From assembly GCA_950073265.1 (NCBI GenBank), contig CATMPJ010000004.1, forward strand, positions 1-47,313: a DNA stretch of 47,313 nt, read 5' to 3'. The stretch is from an uncultured bacterium (GTDB taxonomy: Bacteria > Patescibacteriota > Minisyncoccia > Phycocordibacterales > UBA918). Below are positions 39,962 through 47,313 of the stretch, piece by piece (within the stretch, counting starts at the first letter, position 1; each line of letters starts with the position of its first letter). The position numbers and the translations under genes are program-made. The notes under the pieces are model-generated. The model had not been told where the DNA came from, did no database searches, and saw nothing but the letters and a program-made list of their open reading frames with translations.

Positions 39962-40116
39962 AATTAACGCAACTGCACTGACTTCAGAATTTTACTCATT
40001 CAATGTACAGCCTGGTACGCCTCATTCACAAAGTTTTTCCAGCCCGCACAACTTCATCAAGTTTAAGAAGACATTTCTAACCAATGACATTTTTGTTAAA
40101 CTATGAATACAAAAAA

Positions 40117-40338
40117 TCAGCGCTCCTGAAATAGGGCGCTGATTTCGCTAATGGCTAGATTACCTATGGTTGACCGAGTTCGCTCGCTAACGACAAGGGA
40201 TACGATTGAAACAAGTAGCAATAAGACGCAACATGCTGCAATGAATCCTGAGACAAAACCATCTCTACGACCTTGTCCGTAATGACCGATTGCGGTCATA
40301 ATCTCGGTGTGGTTTTTGCACTGGCTGATGTTAATCAT
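40117..40338 (-). CDS. 73-aa single-TM small protein
   Basis: MINISQCKNHTEIMTAIGHYGQGRRDGFVSGFIAACCVLLLLVSIVSLVV...; SD AGGAGAG 6 nt before ATG 40338; perfect TTGACA farther upstream. Confidence 0.65.
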   Translation of the reverse strand: MINISQCKNHTEIMTAIGHYGQGRRDGFVSGFIAACCVLLLLVSIVSLVVSERTRSTIGNLAISEISALFQER

Positions 40339-40445
40339 TTGGAACTCTCCTCTCTTTTGGATTAGATTCAATATCACATGCAGTCACACCTTTTGTCAAC
40401 AACTCAATCGTTTGAGATACTTTAAGTGTTAAAGAAGGGATAATT

Positions 40446-41060
40446 TTAGAGCTCACAAGTTAAGCCGCAGCTTTCGGGCGGGGCTGTGCCGCGTTCAGGA
40501 CAGGTACCAGAGTAGATGCAAGATTTGTCGGTGACTTCAAGCAATAGTGCTTGGATAGTTTCATTGTCGTTCTTGTTTCCGAAGTAAATAAGAACTCGGT
40601 CTTCTTCCTGAGTTACGTATTCTGCAGGGTCCTCAATCCGCTCATCATTTACAAATACCATCAACTCATCAGTATCACTGTTTAAGAAAGTAACACCCGC
40701 GTCTGTGGTGATGCGGTCTGATCCAAGTGTAAAGCCTAACGAACCAAAGAAATCACCAAGGGTAATACCACGGTCGTGTCGATGAATAACATCATCATTG
40801 TTGTCATGAAGATGTACGTGTTTATGCAGTGTCTGGGTGTTGCTAGTTTGGTACTTATCGTCCGACAGGTCAATCCGTACGCCGTCGAGATATACTAAAA
40901 AGTCGCTGTGCACGTGCACTTCTTCTTCATTGTCAGCGTACCCAATTGGATGAGGATTGTTTTGCTGTTCAGAAAGATGAGCTGTTTCATTTATAAAGGC
41001 GTATATAAAAAGACCTCCTACCAGTATTCCGATTATAAAGGCAATAATATTTTGGTTCAT
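40446..41060 (-). CDS. Membrane-anchored His-rich protein with C-terminal Cys cluster; unknown
   Basis: N-terminal TM, EVHVHSDFLVYLDGVRIDLSDDKYQ, HKHVHLHDNNDDVIHRHDRG, CIYSGTCPERGTAPPESCGLTC. Confidence 0.7.
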   Translation of the reverse strand: MNQNIIAFIIGILVGGLFIYAFINETAHLSEQQNNPHPIGYADNEEEVHVHSDFLVYLDGVRIDLSDDKYQTSNTQTLHKHVHLHDNNDDVIHRHDRGITLGDFFGSLGFTLGSDRITTDAGVTFLNSDTDELMVFVNDERIEDPAEYVTQEEDRVLIYFGNKNDNETIQALLLEVTDKSCIYSGTCPERGTAPPESCGLTCEL

Positions 41061-41070
41061 AACAACTAAT

Positions 41071-41742
41071 CTACCAGTTTATTTCCGGTTTACCATGTTG
41101 GCGCAAATACTGATTTGTTTTTGAAAAATGTCCAGCATCAAAAAAGCCAGTATGAGCTGAGAATGGTGAGGGATGTGGTGCTTCGAGCACGAGATGTTTG
41201 TTGGTGTCAATAAGTGTCTTTTTAGAGCGAGCAAAGCTGCCCCAGAGTAAAAAGACTATATGCTCACGTTTGTCACTAATTTTTTTGATGACAGCGTCAG
41301 TAAATTGTTCCCAACCTCGGCCTTGGTGCGAGCCGGGTTTTGATTTCTCTACTGTCAGTGTGGCGTTTAGTAGTAAAACACCCTGCTTGGCCCAGCGTTC
41401 TAAATTACCGGAATCGGGTTGCTTGGTGCCAATGTCAGCTTCAATTTCTTTATAGATATTTTTGAGTGACGGGGGAATTCGAACGCCGTCAGCCACTGAG
41501 AATGATAATCCGTGTGCTTGGCCTTCGCCGTGGTACGGATCTTGTCCGAGTATAACGACGCGCACTTCACCCAGTGGGGTCAGATTAAATGCGTTAAAAA
41601 CCAGTGAAGCAGGCGGGTATACTGGCGGCTTGTTAAGAAGAAAGTCGGCCCTAATCTTTTCTGAAAGCTCTTTAAAGTACTCTTTATCAAACTCATCAGC
41701 CAAAGCCTCTTTCCATGAATATTCAATTTTTACATCTGTCAT
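41071..41742 (-). CDS. ung: Uracil-DNA glycosylase
   Basis: VVILGQDPYHGEGQAHGLSFSV, LLLNATLTVEKSKPGSHQGRGWEQFTD, HPSPFSAHTGF. Confidence 0.96.
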   Translation of the reverse strand: MTDVKIEYSWKEALADEFDKEYFKELSEKIRADFLLNKPPVYPPASLVFNAFNLTPLGEVRVVILGQDPYHGEGQAHGLSFSVADGVRIPPSLKNIYKEIEADIGTKQPDSGNLERWAKQGVLLLNATLTVEKSKPGSHQGRGWEQFTDAVIKKISDKREHIVFLLWGSFARSKKTLIDTNKHLVLEAPHPSPFSAHTGFFDAGHFSKTNQYLRQHGKPEINW

Positions 41743-41751
41743 AGCACTGGT

Positions 41752-42612
41752 TTATTTTTGACATCCTGGACAATAATGGGTCCCGCGACCTGCGCAGCGT
41801 ATTTTCTTGATGGTTGAACCACATCGGCTACATTTCGTCCCTTGCTGTCCAAATACTTGTAAATAATCGGTAAAGTTGCCGTTCTCGCCCCCGGTATCTT
41901 TGAAATGTTGAAAGGTGGTGCCACCAACGGCAATGCTTTCTTTCATAACGGATCCGGCGGCGCACAGCGCCGCCGCTTCTGCTTTGGTAACCCGATTTGC
42001 ACGCCTGGTGGGACGGACTTGAGCACGCCAGAGTGCCTCATCAACGTAAATGTTTCCGAGTCCTGCCACAAAGGATTGATCTAGCAGAGCCGCCTTAACC
42101 GAAGTCTTCCGTTTGCGTAATGTTTCTCCAAACCAGTCACAATCAAACTCATCATCAATGGGTTCAGGACCAAATTTCTCACGTGCTTCTGCTACTTCAG
42201 CAGCAGTCGCAAGTTTGGTATAACCAAACAAACGCATATCATTGTAGTGTAGGGCAGTATGATCGGTAAAATGAAACGTGACCCGAGTATGTCGAGTCGG
42301 TAAATCGAGGTCGACTTTAGTAAAAGTGTGACCCCCGCCAGCAACATCACCTTGCTTATCAACGTAAAAAAACTGGCCAGTCATCTTAAGGTGCGCCAGT
42401 AAGAATAAATCATTCTCATTTTCAAATGAGAAAATCATGAGTTTTCCAATTCGATCAATATCCTCAATTGTTTTATTGATGAGTCGGTCTTCGACTGATT
42501 CATCGAAAGCGACTGTCTTGTTGTGAAATATTTCAACACTATCAATTGTTTTGCCCACCACCTTATGGCGTAGCTGCATTCGTACATGTTCTACTTCCGG
42601 TAACTCTGGCAT
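41752..42612 (-). CDS. mutM: Formamidopyrimidine-DNA glycosylase
   Basis: MPELPEVEHVRMQLRHKVVGK; C-terminal zinc finger CSRCGSTIKKIRCAGRGTHYCPGCQK. Confidence 0.96.
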   Translation of the reverse strand: MPELPEVEHVRMQLRHKVVGKTIDSVEIFHNKTVAFDESVEDRLINKTIEDIDRIGKLMIFSFENENDLFLLAHLKMTGQFFYVDKQGDVAGGGHTFTKVDLDLPTRHTRVTFHFTDHTALHYNDMRLFGYTKLATAAEVAEAREKFGPEPIDDEFDCDWFGETLRKRKTSVKAALLDQSFVAGLGNIYVDEALWRAQVRPTRRANRVTKAEAAALCAAGSVMKESIAVGGTTFQHFKDTGGENGNFTDYLQVFGQQGTKCSRCGSTIKKIRCAGRGTHYCPGCQK

Positions 42613-42680
42613 GGTGTATGTATTGTACGCATTTGACTAAAAATTTCATCCCGTCCTCAAATACATGCTAGACTCACAAC

Positions 42681-43247
42681 ATGAAAACCCGCAGAAACAG
42701 GTTGATTGAATTTATTTTGGTAGTATCTATCATAGTAATAATTAGTTGCCTTCTATACTTTATTGGTGCAGAGCAAATTGTTGCGTATGTTGGGGTTGAA
42801 AACACCTATCTAGTACTCTTTTTTATCGCTTTATTTGGGGGCATGACTTCAGTTGGCGGCACATCGTATATTGCTTCAATTCTTACTTTCGTCAGTGGCG
42901 GCGCCGACCCTATGCTTGTTGCAGTAGCTGCCGGGCTAGGAACTGGTATTGGTGACACAGTGTATTTTTTGGCAGCTAAAAAAGGTAATAAGGTACTCTC
43001 GGAGGGTAGGATAAAACACTGGACAGAATCCTTCACTGCCTGGCTACGTTCCCACGGTGAAGCTTTTAAATTCTTTGTTATCTATCTTTATGTAGGCTTC
43101 ACACCATTGCCAAACGACCCTCTGACCATTGCTCTAGGGTTTGGTAACGCGCGCAAAAAAGTAGTGATACCGGCTTTATTTTTAGGAGATACGACATTAG
43201 CACTGCTGCTGGCCTTGTTTGGCAATAATCTACCATTTATTGGTTAA
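42681..43247 (+). CDS. VTT/DedA-like small membrane protein
   Basis: GLGTGIGDTVYFLAAKKG...YLYVGFTPLPNDPLTIALG. Confidence 0.75.
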   Translation: MKTRRNRLIEFILVVSIIVIISCLLYFIGAEQIVAYVGVENTYLVLFFIALFGGMTSVGGTSYIASILTFVSGGADPMLVAVAAGLGTGIGDTVYFLAAKKGNKVLSEGRIKHWTESFTAWLRSHGEAFKFFVIYLYVGFTPLPNDPLTIALGFGNARKKVVIPALFLGDTTLALLLALFGNNLPFIG

Positions 43248-43252
43248 TTGAG

Positions 43253-43280
43253 TTGAATTCTTTGGTATTTCCGGTACAAT
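43253..43280 (+). promoter_or_regulatory. Promoter TTGAAT-16-TACAAT for the tRNA-Asn locus
   Basis: -35 43253-43258, -10 43275-43280. Confidence 0.65.
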
Positions 43281-43310
43281 GCCTGCACTCACACGAGTGA
43301 GCTACATTTT

Positions 43311-43420
43311 TCCGCCGTAGCTCATGGTGGAGTGAGCCAGTCTGGGGGACTGGCGCAAGAGGTTGCCAGCTCGTTAGAGCGTCAACCTGAACAGCTTCTG
43401 TAAGAAGGTCGGCTGTTACG
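43311..43420 (+). ncRNA. Structured tRNA-like 5'-half relic with insertion
   Basis: TCCGCCGTAGCTCA and GTCGGCTGTTA shared with the tRNA-Asn downstream, separated by hairpin-rich sequence (GCCAGTC/GACTGGC, AGGTTG/CAACCT, AACAG/CTGTT). Confidence 0.4.
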
Positions 43421-43438
43421 TTTGAATAATTTTTGTGC

Positions 43439-43510
43439 TCCGCCGTAGCTCAGTGGTAGAGCAGTCGGCTGTTAACCGATTGGTCGTAGGTTCGAATCCT
43501 ACCGGCGGAG
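43439..43510 (+). tRNA. tRNA-Asn(GTT), CCA not encoded
   Basis: TCCGCCG acceptor, GCTC D-stem, TCGG-CTGTTAA-CCGA anticodon arm, GTAGG-TTCGAAT-CCTAC T-arm, CGGCGGA. Confidence 0.95.
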
Positions 43511-43513
43511 CAA
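43486..43513 (+). repeat. 28-nt direct repeat, copy 1 (3' half of tRNA-Asn)
   Basis: GTAGGTTCGAATCCTACCGGCGGAGCAA. Confidence 0.95.
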
Positions 43514-43617
43514 AGAAATTATTCTTCACTAAACGATTAGTTGTAAGCAAAGCTTGCTTGAACTGCATTCACAGCTTAAATGAATATGGGCATTCATTTT
43601 GCTATTCATTGGTTCAA

Positions 43618-43645
43618 GTAGGTTCGAATCCTACCGGCGGAGCAA
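43618..43645 (+). repeat. 28-nt direct repeat, copy 2 (tRNA-Asn 3' half duplicate)
   Basis: Identical to 43486-43513. Confidence 0.95.
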
Positions 43646-43649
43646 TATA

Positions 43650-43677
43650 TTTACATTAAAAAAATTAATGTTATAAT
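43650..43677 (+). promoter_or_regulatory. Promoter TTTACA-16-TATAAT
   Basis: -35 43650-43655, -10 43672-43677, before the SD-led gene at 43717. Confidence 0.65.
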
Positions 43678-43716
43678 AAAAATAGTATTCAATACGGCAG
43701 AAGAGGGGATATGTTC

Positions 43717-43980
43717 ATGTCGGTCGTTCATTATTTTCTAATCGCATTCGGTTTCATTCTTCTATTTCTAGGTTTTAGAAAAGCTTTTCAACTTGGACGT
43801 TATCACGAGCAGAATCGACACCGTCACAAGTGTCCGAAATGCAATACCATCTGGGAACATGGTGGGCTTGCTGTTCTGGTGTATAGAGCACACAATTGCC
43901 CGAACTGTGGAACTGAAGAAAGATATATATATCATGATCCTGCTCTAGATTTTCTCGAGATTATTTTCAAGTCTCGATGA
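43717..43980 (+). CDS. Small membrane protein with zinc-ribbon-like CPKC/CPNC pair
   Basis: MSVVHYFLIAFGFILLFLGF...HKCPKCNTIWEH...HNCPNCGTEERYIY; SD GAGGGG before ATG 43717 (43711 also possible). Confidence 0.65.
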   Translation: MSVVHYFLIAFGFILLFLGFRKAFQLGRYHEQNRHRHKCPKCNTIWEHGGLAVLVYRAHNCPNCGTEERYIYHDPALDFLEIIFKSR

Positions 43981-43992
43981 GTTCGAGTTCCG

Positions 43993-44042
43993 TCACCAGA
44001 AACGAAAACCAAAACTTCGTTTCGACGAGGTGGCGGTTTTTG
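43993..44042 (+). terminator. Terminator after the zinc-ribbon gene
   Basis: GTCACC-a-GAAACGAA...TTCGTTTC-gacga-GGTGGC followed by GGTTTTTG. Confidence 0.55.
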
Positions 44043-44156
44043 TTTATTTAGATGCCAGAAAAGTTCGAACATCATCCCATAAGGGGAGCAAACGATTTTG
44101 GCTATATTTAGCAACAAAAATTAGTTCGAGTCCTGCAAGCAGGGTATACTCTTTCC

Positions 44157-44804
44157 ATGGAAAATGAAGTGGTTTTTGTAGCGGGCATACATGGAAACGA
44201 AAGACTACCAGTTAAAGCATTACAGGATGCTGGTGTTAAATTTGTATTAGGAAACCCTGTTGCGTACGAGAAAAATGTAAGATTTCTTGATCAAGATCTT
44301 AATGCTTCTTTTGGAACCGAGAATGAAACATGTGAATCTAAAAGAGCGGCTGATTTATTAATGGTAATTCCAGAAGAGAAATTAGTGATTGATTTTCACA
44401 CAACAACCGCTGAGACAGAACCTTTTGTAATTATAGTTGATAAAGCTCAAGTCGACTTTGCAAAAAGTCTCGGTATTAAAAAGATCGTCTTGATGTCACT
44501 TAATATAAAATCCGGCAAATCACTCATCAACTATCGTAACGGGGTTTCGGTTGAACTCGGACATCACGAAGATCTTGAAAATTCATACAATCTTCCAATG
44601 TCGATTTCAACGAATTTAGGTAAAATATTTGAGTGTGATGAATATGAGTTGTATGAAGTTTATGATGTGATCAAGGAAGAGGGTAATTTTCAAAACTTTA
44701 AGGAGTGTAATGAGTCATTCGTTCCGATTCTGTACGGCGAGCATTCTTATAGAGATGAAGGTATATTTGGCTTGAAAGCTAAATCAGTCCTAAGTTTTAT
44801 TTAA
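44157..44804 (+). CDS. AstE/AspA-like (M14-type) zinc carboxypeptidase/deacylase
   Basis: VAGIHGNERLP, VIDFHTTTAETEPF, SVELGHHED. Confidence 0.7.
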   Translation: MENEVVFVAGIHGNERLPVKALQDAGVKFVLGNPVAYEKNVRFLDQDLNASFGTENETCESKRAADLLMVIPEEKLVIDFHTTTAETEPFVIIVDKAQVDFAKSLGIKKIVLMSLNIKSGKSLINYRNGVSVELGHHEDLENSYNLPMSISTNLGKIFECDEYELYEVYDVIKEEGNFQNFKECNESFVPILYGEHSYRDEGIFGLKAKSVLSFI

Positions 44805-44922
44805 ATAAAGTTCGCACCACAAGAGTATTTCCGAGTTCATACTCCCTGTAGTCATTGAATTCTAGGTCAACGTCATCCCTTGGTGAGCATAAAAATATAA
44901 TTTGTGCTATCTTTTTAAGACT

Positions 44923-45561
44923 ATGACATACACATTCACCGTAGAAAAAAGAGAAGGAAAAATAAGTGATGATGCACTCTGCATGGGTGTTGTCTCAGGT
45001 GCTGAAATGGATTCAGTGCCCGTACAAATGAATCGAAAGGATTTCGTAAAACTCGTACATGAGGCCGGGCAAAATAATATTGTGACCCTCACCGGACTTG
45101 ATAAAGACGTAGAAGTGACCATTAAGCATATTGAACAAGCCCCATTTACCAATGAAGTACATCACGTAGAATTTTATGCTCTAAAGCGTGGTGTAGATAT
45201 GAACGCGGACGTGCCGCTAACATTGGTTGGTGAAGCTCCGGCAGCAGATCTTGAAGCAATCATTAACCAGCCGGTACATAGCGTAAGTATCTCGTGTCGT
45301 CCTAAAGACCTCATTCAGGAAATTGAAGTCGACATGACAACGCTAAAGGAAATTGGCGATACTATCACTGTTGCTGATTTGAAGACACCATCTGGCATTA
45401 CTGTCACGATGGAACCAAGCACGGTATTGCTATCAGTTGCTGCGACAAAAGAAGCAGAGCCGGATGAAGACCCAGAACCAGTTGACGCAGCTGATGTGCC
45501 GGAAGTTGGAGAAGGGGATGCTGACTCGTCGGAAGCCACAACTGAAGAAAAAGAAGCGTAA
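44923..45561 (+). CDS. rplY: 50S ribosomal protein bL25/Ctc with acidic C-terminal tail
   Basis: APFTNEVHHVEFYALKRGVDMNADVPLTLVGEAPA; start MTYTFTVEKREGK at 44923. Confidence 0.88.
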   Translation: MTYTFTVEKREGKISDDALCMGVVSGAEMDSVPVQMNRKDFVKLVHEAGQNNIVTLTGLDKDVEVTIKHIEQAPFTNEVHHVEFYALKRGVDMNADVPLTLVGEAPAADLEAIINQPVHSVSISCRPKDLIQEIEVDMTTLKEIGDTITVADLKTPSGITVTMEPSTVLLSVAATKEAEPDEDPEPVDAADVPEVGEGDADSSEATTEEKEA

Positions 45562-45592
45562 TCATATTGATTACAGTACTTAGAAACTCGGA

Positions 45593-45967
45593 CTAACCGA
45601 GTTTTTGTTTACTTAATTTTTCTTCGACTATCATAATAAGTTCTTGAACACTTTTTATGTTGTTGATTTCTTCGCTACTCACTAAGATTTCTGGTAAGTT
45701 AGCCTTATTTGTTAATAGGATAGCAGGGAGTGAAATGTCTACAGCTGGATAGGAAGTTTTGAATTCGTCACGATGGAGAAAAGATTTCTTATAGGGAAGG
45801 GAATTGAGATATTCTTTCCACGGATTCTTCATCCTGATAGCGCCATACGTCACCATGCAGAGTTGACAGTCATACTTATCTGGAGCTGCTAATTTCTTAA
45901 CAAAGTCACTTGCGACTGCAAAAACGCTTGAGTCAGCATTGTAAACCAAGAGTAAGGTTTGTGACAT
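45593..45967 (-). CDS. 124-aa protein of unknown function with CQLC motif
   Basis: LLLVYNADSSVFAVASDFVKKLAAPDKYDCQLCMVTYGAIRMKNPWKEYL. Confidence 0.65.
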   Translation of the reverse strand: MSQTLLLVYNADSSVFAVASDFVKKLAAPDKYDCQLCMVTYGAIRMKNPWKEYLNSLPYKKSFLHRDEFKTSYPAVDISLPAILLTNKANLPEILVSSEEINNIKSVQELIMIVEEKLSKQKLG

Positions 45968-46087
45968 GTGCCAATACTAGCACACGCATTGGCAGGCATA
46001 CGTGAGATAAAAGTATGTTAGATTTGAATCACTGTACGAAAATAGTATAAAATTAAGTCTCGTTAAACCCTTGATAAATCTCCTGCT

Positions 46088-46426
46088 ATGAAAAAATCAC
46101 CTGAAAAAATTATTTCCGAACTTGAGACGATAGCAAATCTCATGGATTCACATTTTTCCATCGGCAAATTTACTTTTGGAATCGATGGGTTGATTGGTCT
46201 TCTTCCCGGAATAGGTGACACGCTGGGGGGCTTAATATCTGTCTATATCGTACTTAGAGGATATCAAGCTGGTGTCTCTAAAACTAAAGTCAGCAAGATG
46301 TTGTTACTGGTTTGGCTAGACGCTTTGTTTGGTTCGGTGCCTGTACTCGGAGACGTATTCGACTTCCTTTTTAAGGTCAATAAAAGAAACCTCGCGACGA
46401 TTAAAAAAGAACTTCGCGTGAGCTAA
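46088..46426 (+). CDS. DUF4112 family membrane protein
   Basis: FGIDGLIGLLPGIGDTLGGLISVYIV...DALFGSVPVLGDVFDFLFKVNKRN. Confidence 0.82.
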   Translation: MKKSPEKIISELETIANLMDSHFSIGKFTFGIDGLIGLLPGIGDTLGGLISVYIVLRGYQAGVSKTKVSKMLLLVWLDALFGSVPVLGDVFDFLFKVNKRNLATIKKELRVS

Positions 46427-46448
46427 AATATTATTTTTCCATATAAAT

Positions 46449-47300
46449 ATGCGTAATCTACAACTGCTAGTTAAAACCTCCCGACCCCACTTCTGGATAT
46501 ATGAAGCAGGTACTTTCTTACTCGGTGCTATCATCGCGGCAGTTTCAGTTTCAGAACTTATGACCAGCATAGTAATGCTGTGGGGCTTCTATTTCTTGAT
46601 TCCAGCCAATTTGCTCATCTATGGAGTCAATGACGTGTTTGACTACGAGACTGATATAAAAAATCCCAAGAAGATAACCTACGAAAGTGTCTTGCCAAAA
46701 GAAAAGCACCGTCTAGTGCTTTTGACAGTATTGCTGACTACAATGCCCTTCGTATACTTCACAACTCAATTTTCAATCTCTCAGTATATTGCAGTCGTTT
46801 TGTTCTGGTTTTGTGCGTTGTTTTACTCAATGCCACCAATCCGCGCCAAAGCCAGAGCTTTTGTGGACGGGTTATTTTCTGCGGGGCACTACGTCGCAAC
46901 GGGTATGTTTGGGTATTTCTTACTGCAGCCAGAGGCAGCGACTCCTTGGATTGCGATAGGTGGAGCGATGGCTTGGGCGATGGCTATGCACGCGTATTCT
47001 GCGGTACCTGACATAGAAGCTGATAGGGCAGCTAAACTGGAGACAACTGCAACTGTCCTGGGGGCAAAGCGGACATTATGGTACTGCACAGCCCTATACA
47101 CCATAGCTATGCTCGCAGGATATGTGCTATTCGGCTGGTTATCACTTATGCTTTTCGTCCCGTATCTATGTCTTATGTTTATTTCTTACCGGAAAGAAGG
47201 CCCGGCACTATTATCAGTGTATGCCTATTTTCCGTATCTAAATGCGTTTACAGGGATGATACTTTGTTTTATTGCCTTTTATAGTAACGGATGGTTATAA
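46449..47300 (+). CDS. UbiA-family prenyltransferase
   Basis: TSRPHFWIYEAG, YGVNDVFDYETDIKNPKK (NDxxDxxxD), YSAVPDIEADRAAKLETTATVLG; many TM segments. Confidence 0.85.
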   Translation: MRNLQLLVKTSRPHFWIYEAGTFLLGAIIAAVSVSELMTSIVMLWGFYFLIPANLLIYGVNDVFDYETDIKNPKKITYESVLPKEKHRLVLLTVLLTTMPFVYFTTQFSISQYIAVVLFWFCALFYSMPPIRAKARAFVDGLFSAGHYVATGMFGYFLLQPEAATPWIAIGGAMAWAMAMHAYSAVPDIEADRAAKLETTATVLGAKRTLWYCTALYTIAMLAGYVLFGWLSLMLFVPYLCLMFISYRKEGPALLSVYAYFPYLNAFTGMILCFIAFYSNGWL

Positions 47301-47313
47301 CTCAGTTAGTGGT

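Noticed and set aside
43311-43353. Functional tRNA-Pro(GGG): CCAGT-CTGGGGG-ACTGG resembles a 7-nt anticodon loop
   Set aside because: No T-arm or 3' acceptor follows, and the D-stem shares a base with the anticodon stem; treated as a relic or structured RNA.
43514-43617. Integrated mobile element between the tRNA-derived direct repeats
   Set aside because: Only 104 nt between repeats and no integrase; at most a scar, so reported as an observation rather than a mobile element.
43486-43645. CRISPR-like repeat
   Set aside because: Only two copies of the 28-nt repeat, and it is the tRNA 3' half; no array and no cas genes.
43435-43659. 74-aa ORF across the tRNA-Asn
   Set aside because: Covers the tRNA and its repeat; VGSNPTGGA appears twice only because the tRNA 3' half is duplicated.

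Overview
The window looks like the core of a streamlined Patescibacteria/CPR (Parcubacteria-like) chromosome. This is inferred from gene content, short proteins and intergenic style; no rRNA is present to prove it. It is almost fully coding: SMC (partial at the left edge), RNase R, bS16, KhpA, Nudix, TrmD, rpoB-rpoC, DnaG, housekeeping sigma factor, UvrD-like helicase-nuclease, DsbA-like, UppP, HisRS, PrmC, an ABC exporter pair, class I FBP aldolase, bL33, TruB, a complete V-type ATPase operon (H?-I-K-E-C-F-A-B-D), Ung, MutM, a VTT/DedA protein, tRNA-Asn, an AstE/AspA-like protein, bL25, DUF4112 and a UbiA-type prenyltransferase. I saw no CRISPR array, transposase or prophage. Main hunt results: (1) at least 18 housekeeping genes have a -10-like hexamer (TATACT/TACAAT type) ending only 6-11 nt before the start codon and no Shine-Dalgarno, implying pervasive leaderless transcripts; (2) a contrasting set of about six small orphan genes, mostly single-TM proteins and several missed by the ORF track, have strong SDs, true 5' UTRs and private terminators; (3) two intergenic small-RNA candidates with consensus promoters, stacked hairpins and terminators (about 4368-4434 and 7569-7680); (4) a tRNA-Asn flanked by a 5'-half-like structured copy and an exact 28-nt 3'-half duplicate; (5) an apparently hinge-less SMC, a DnaG that has lost most zinc ligands, a sigma factor with a histone-H1-like tail, and a V-ATPase rotor subunit with Na+-type ligands. 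All of this was read by eye; no search or folding program was run.
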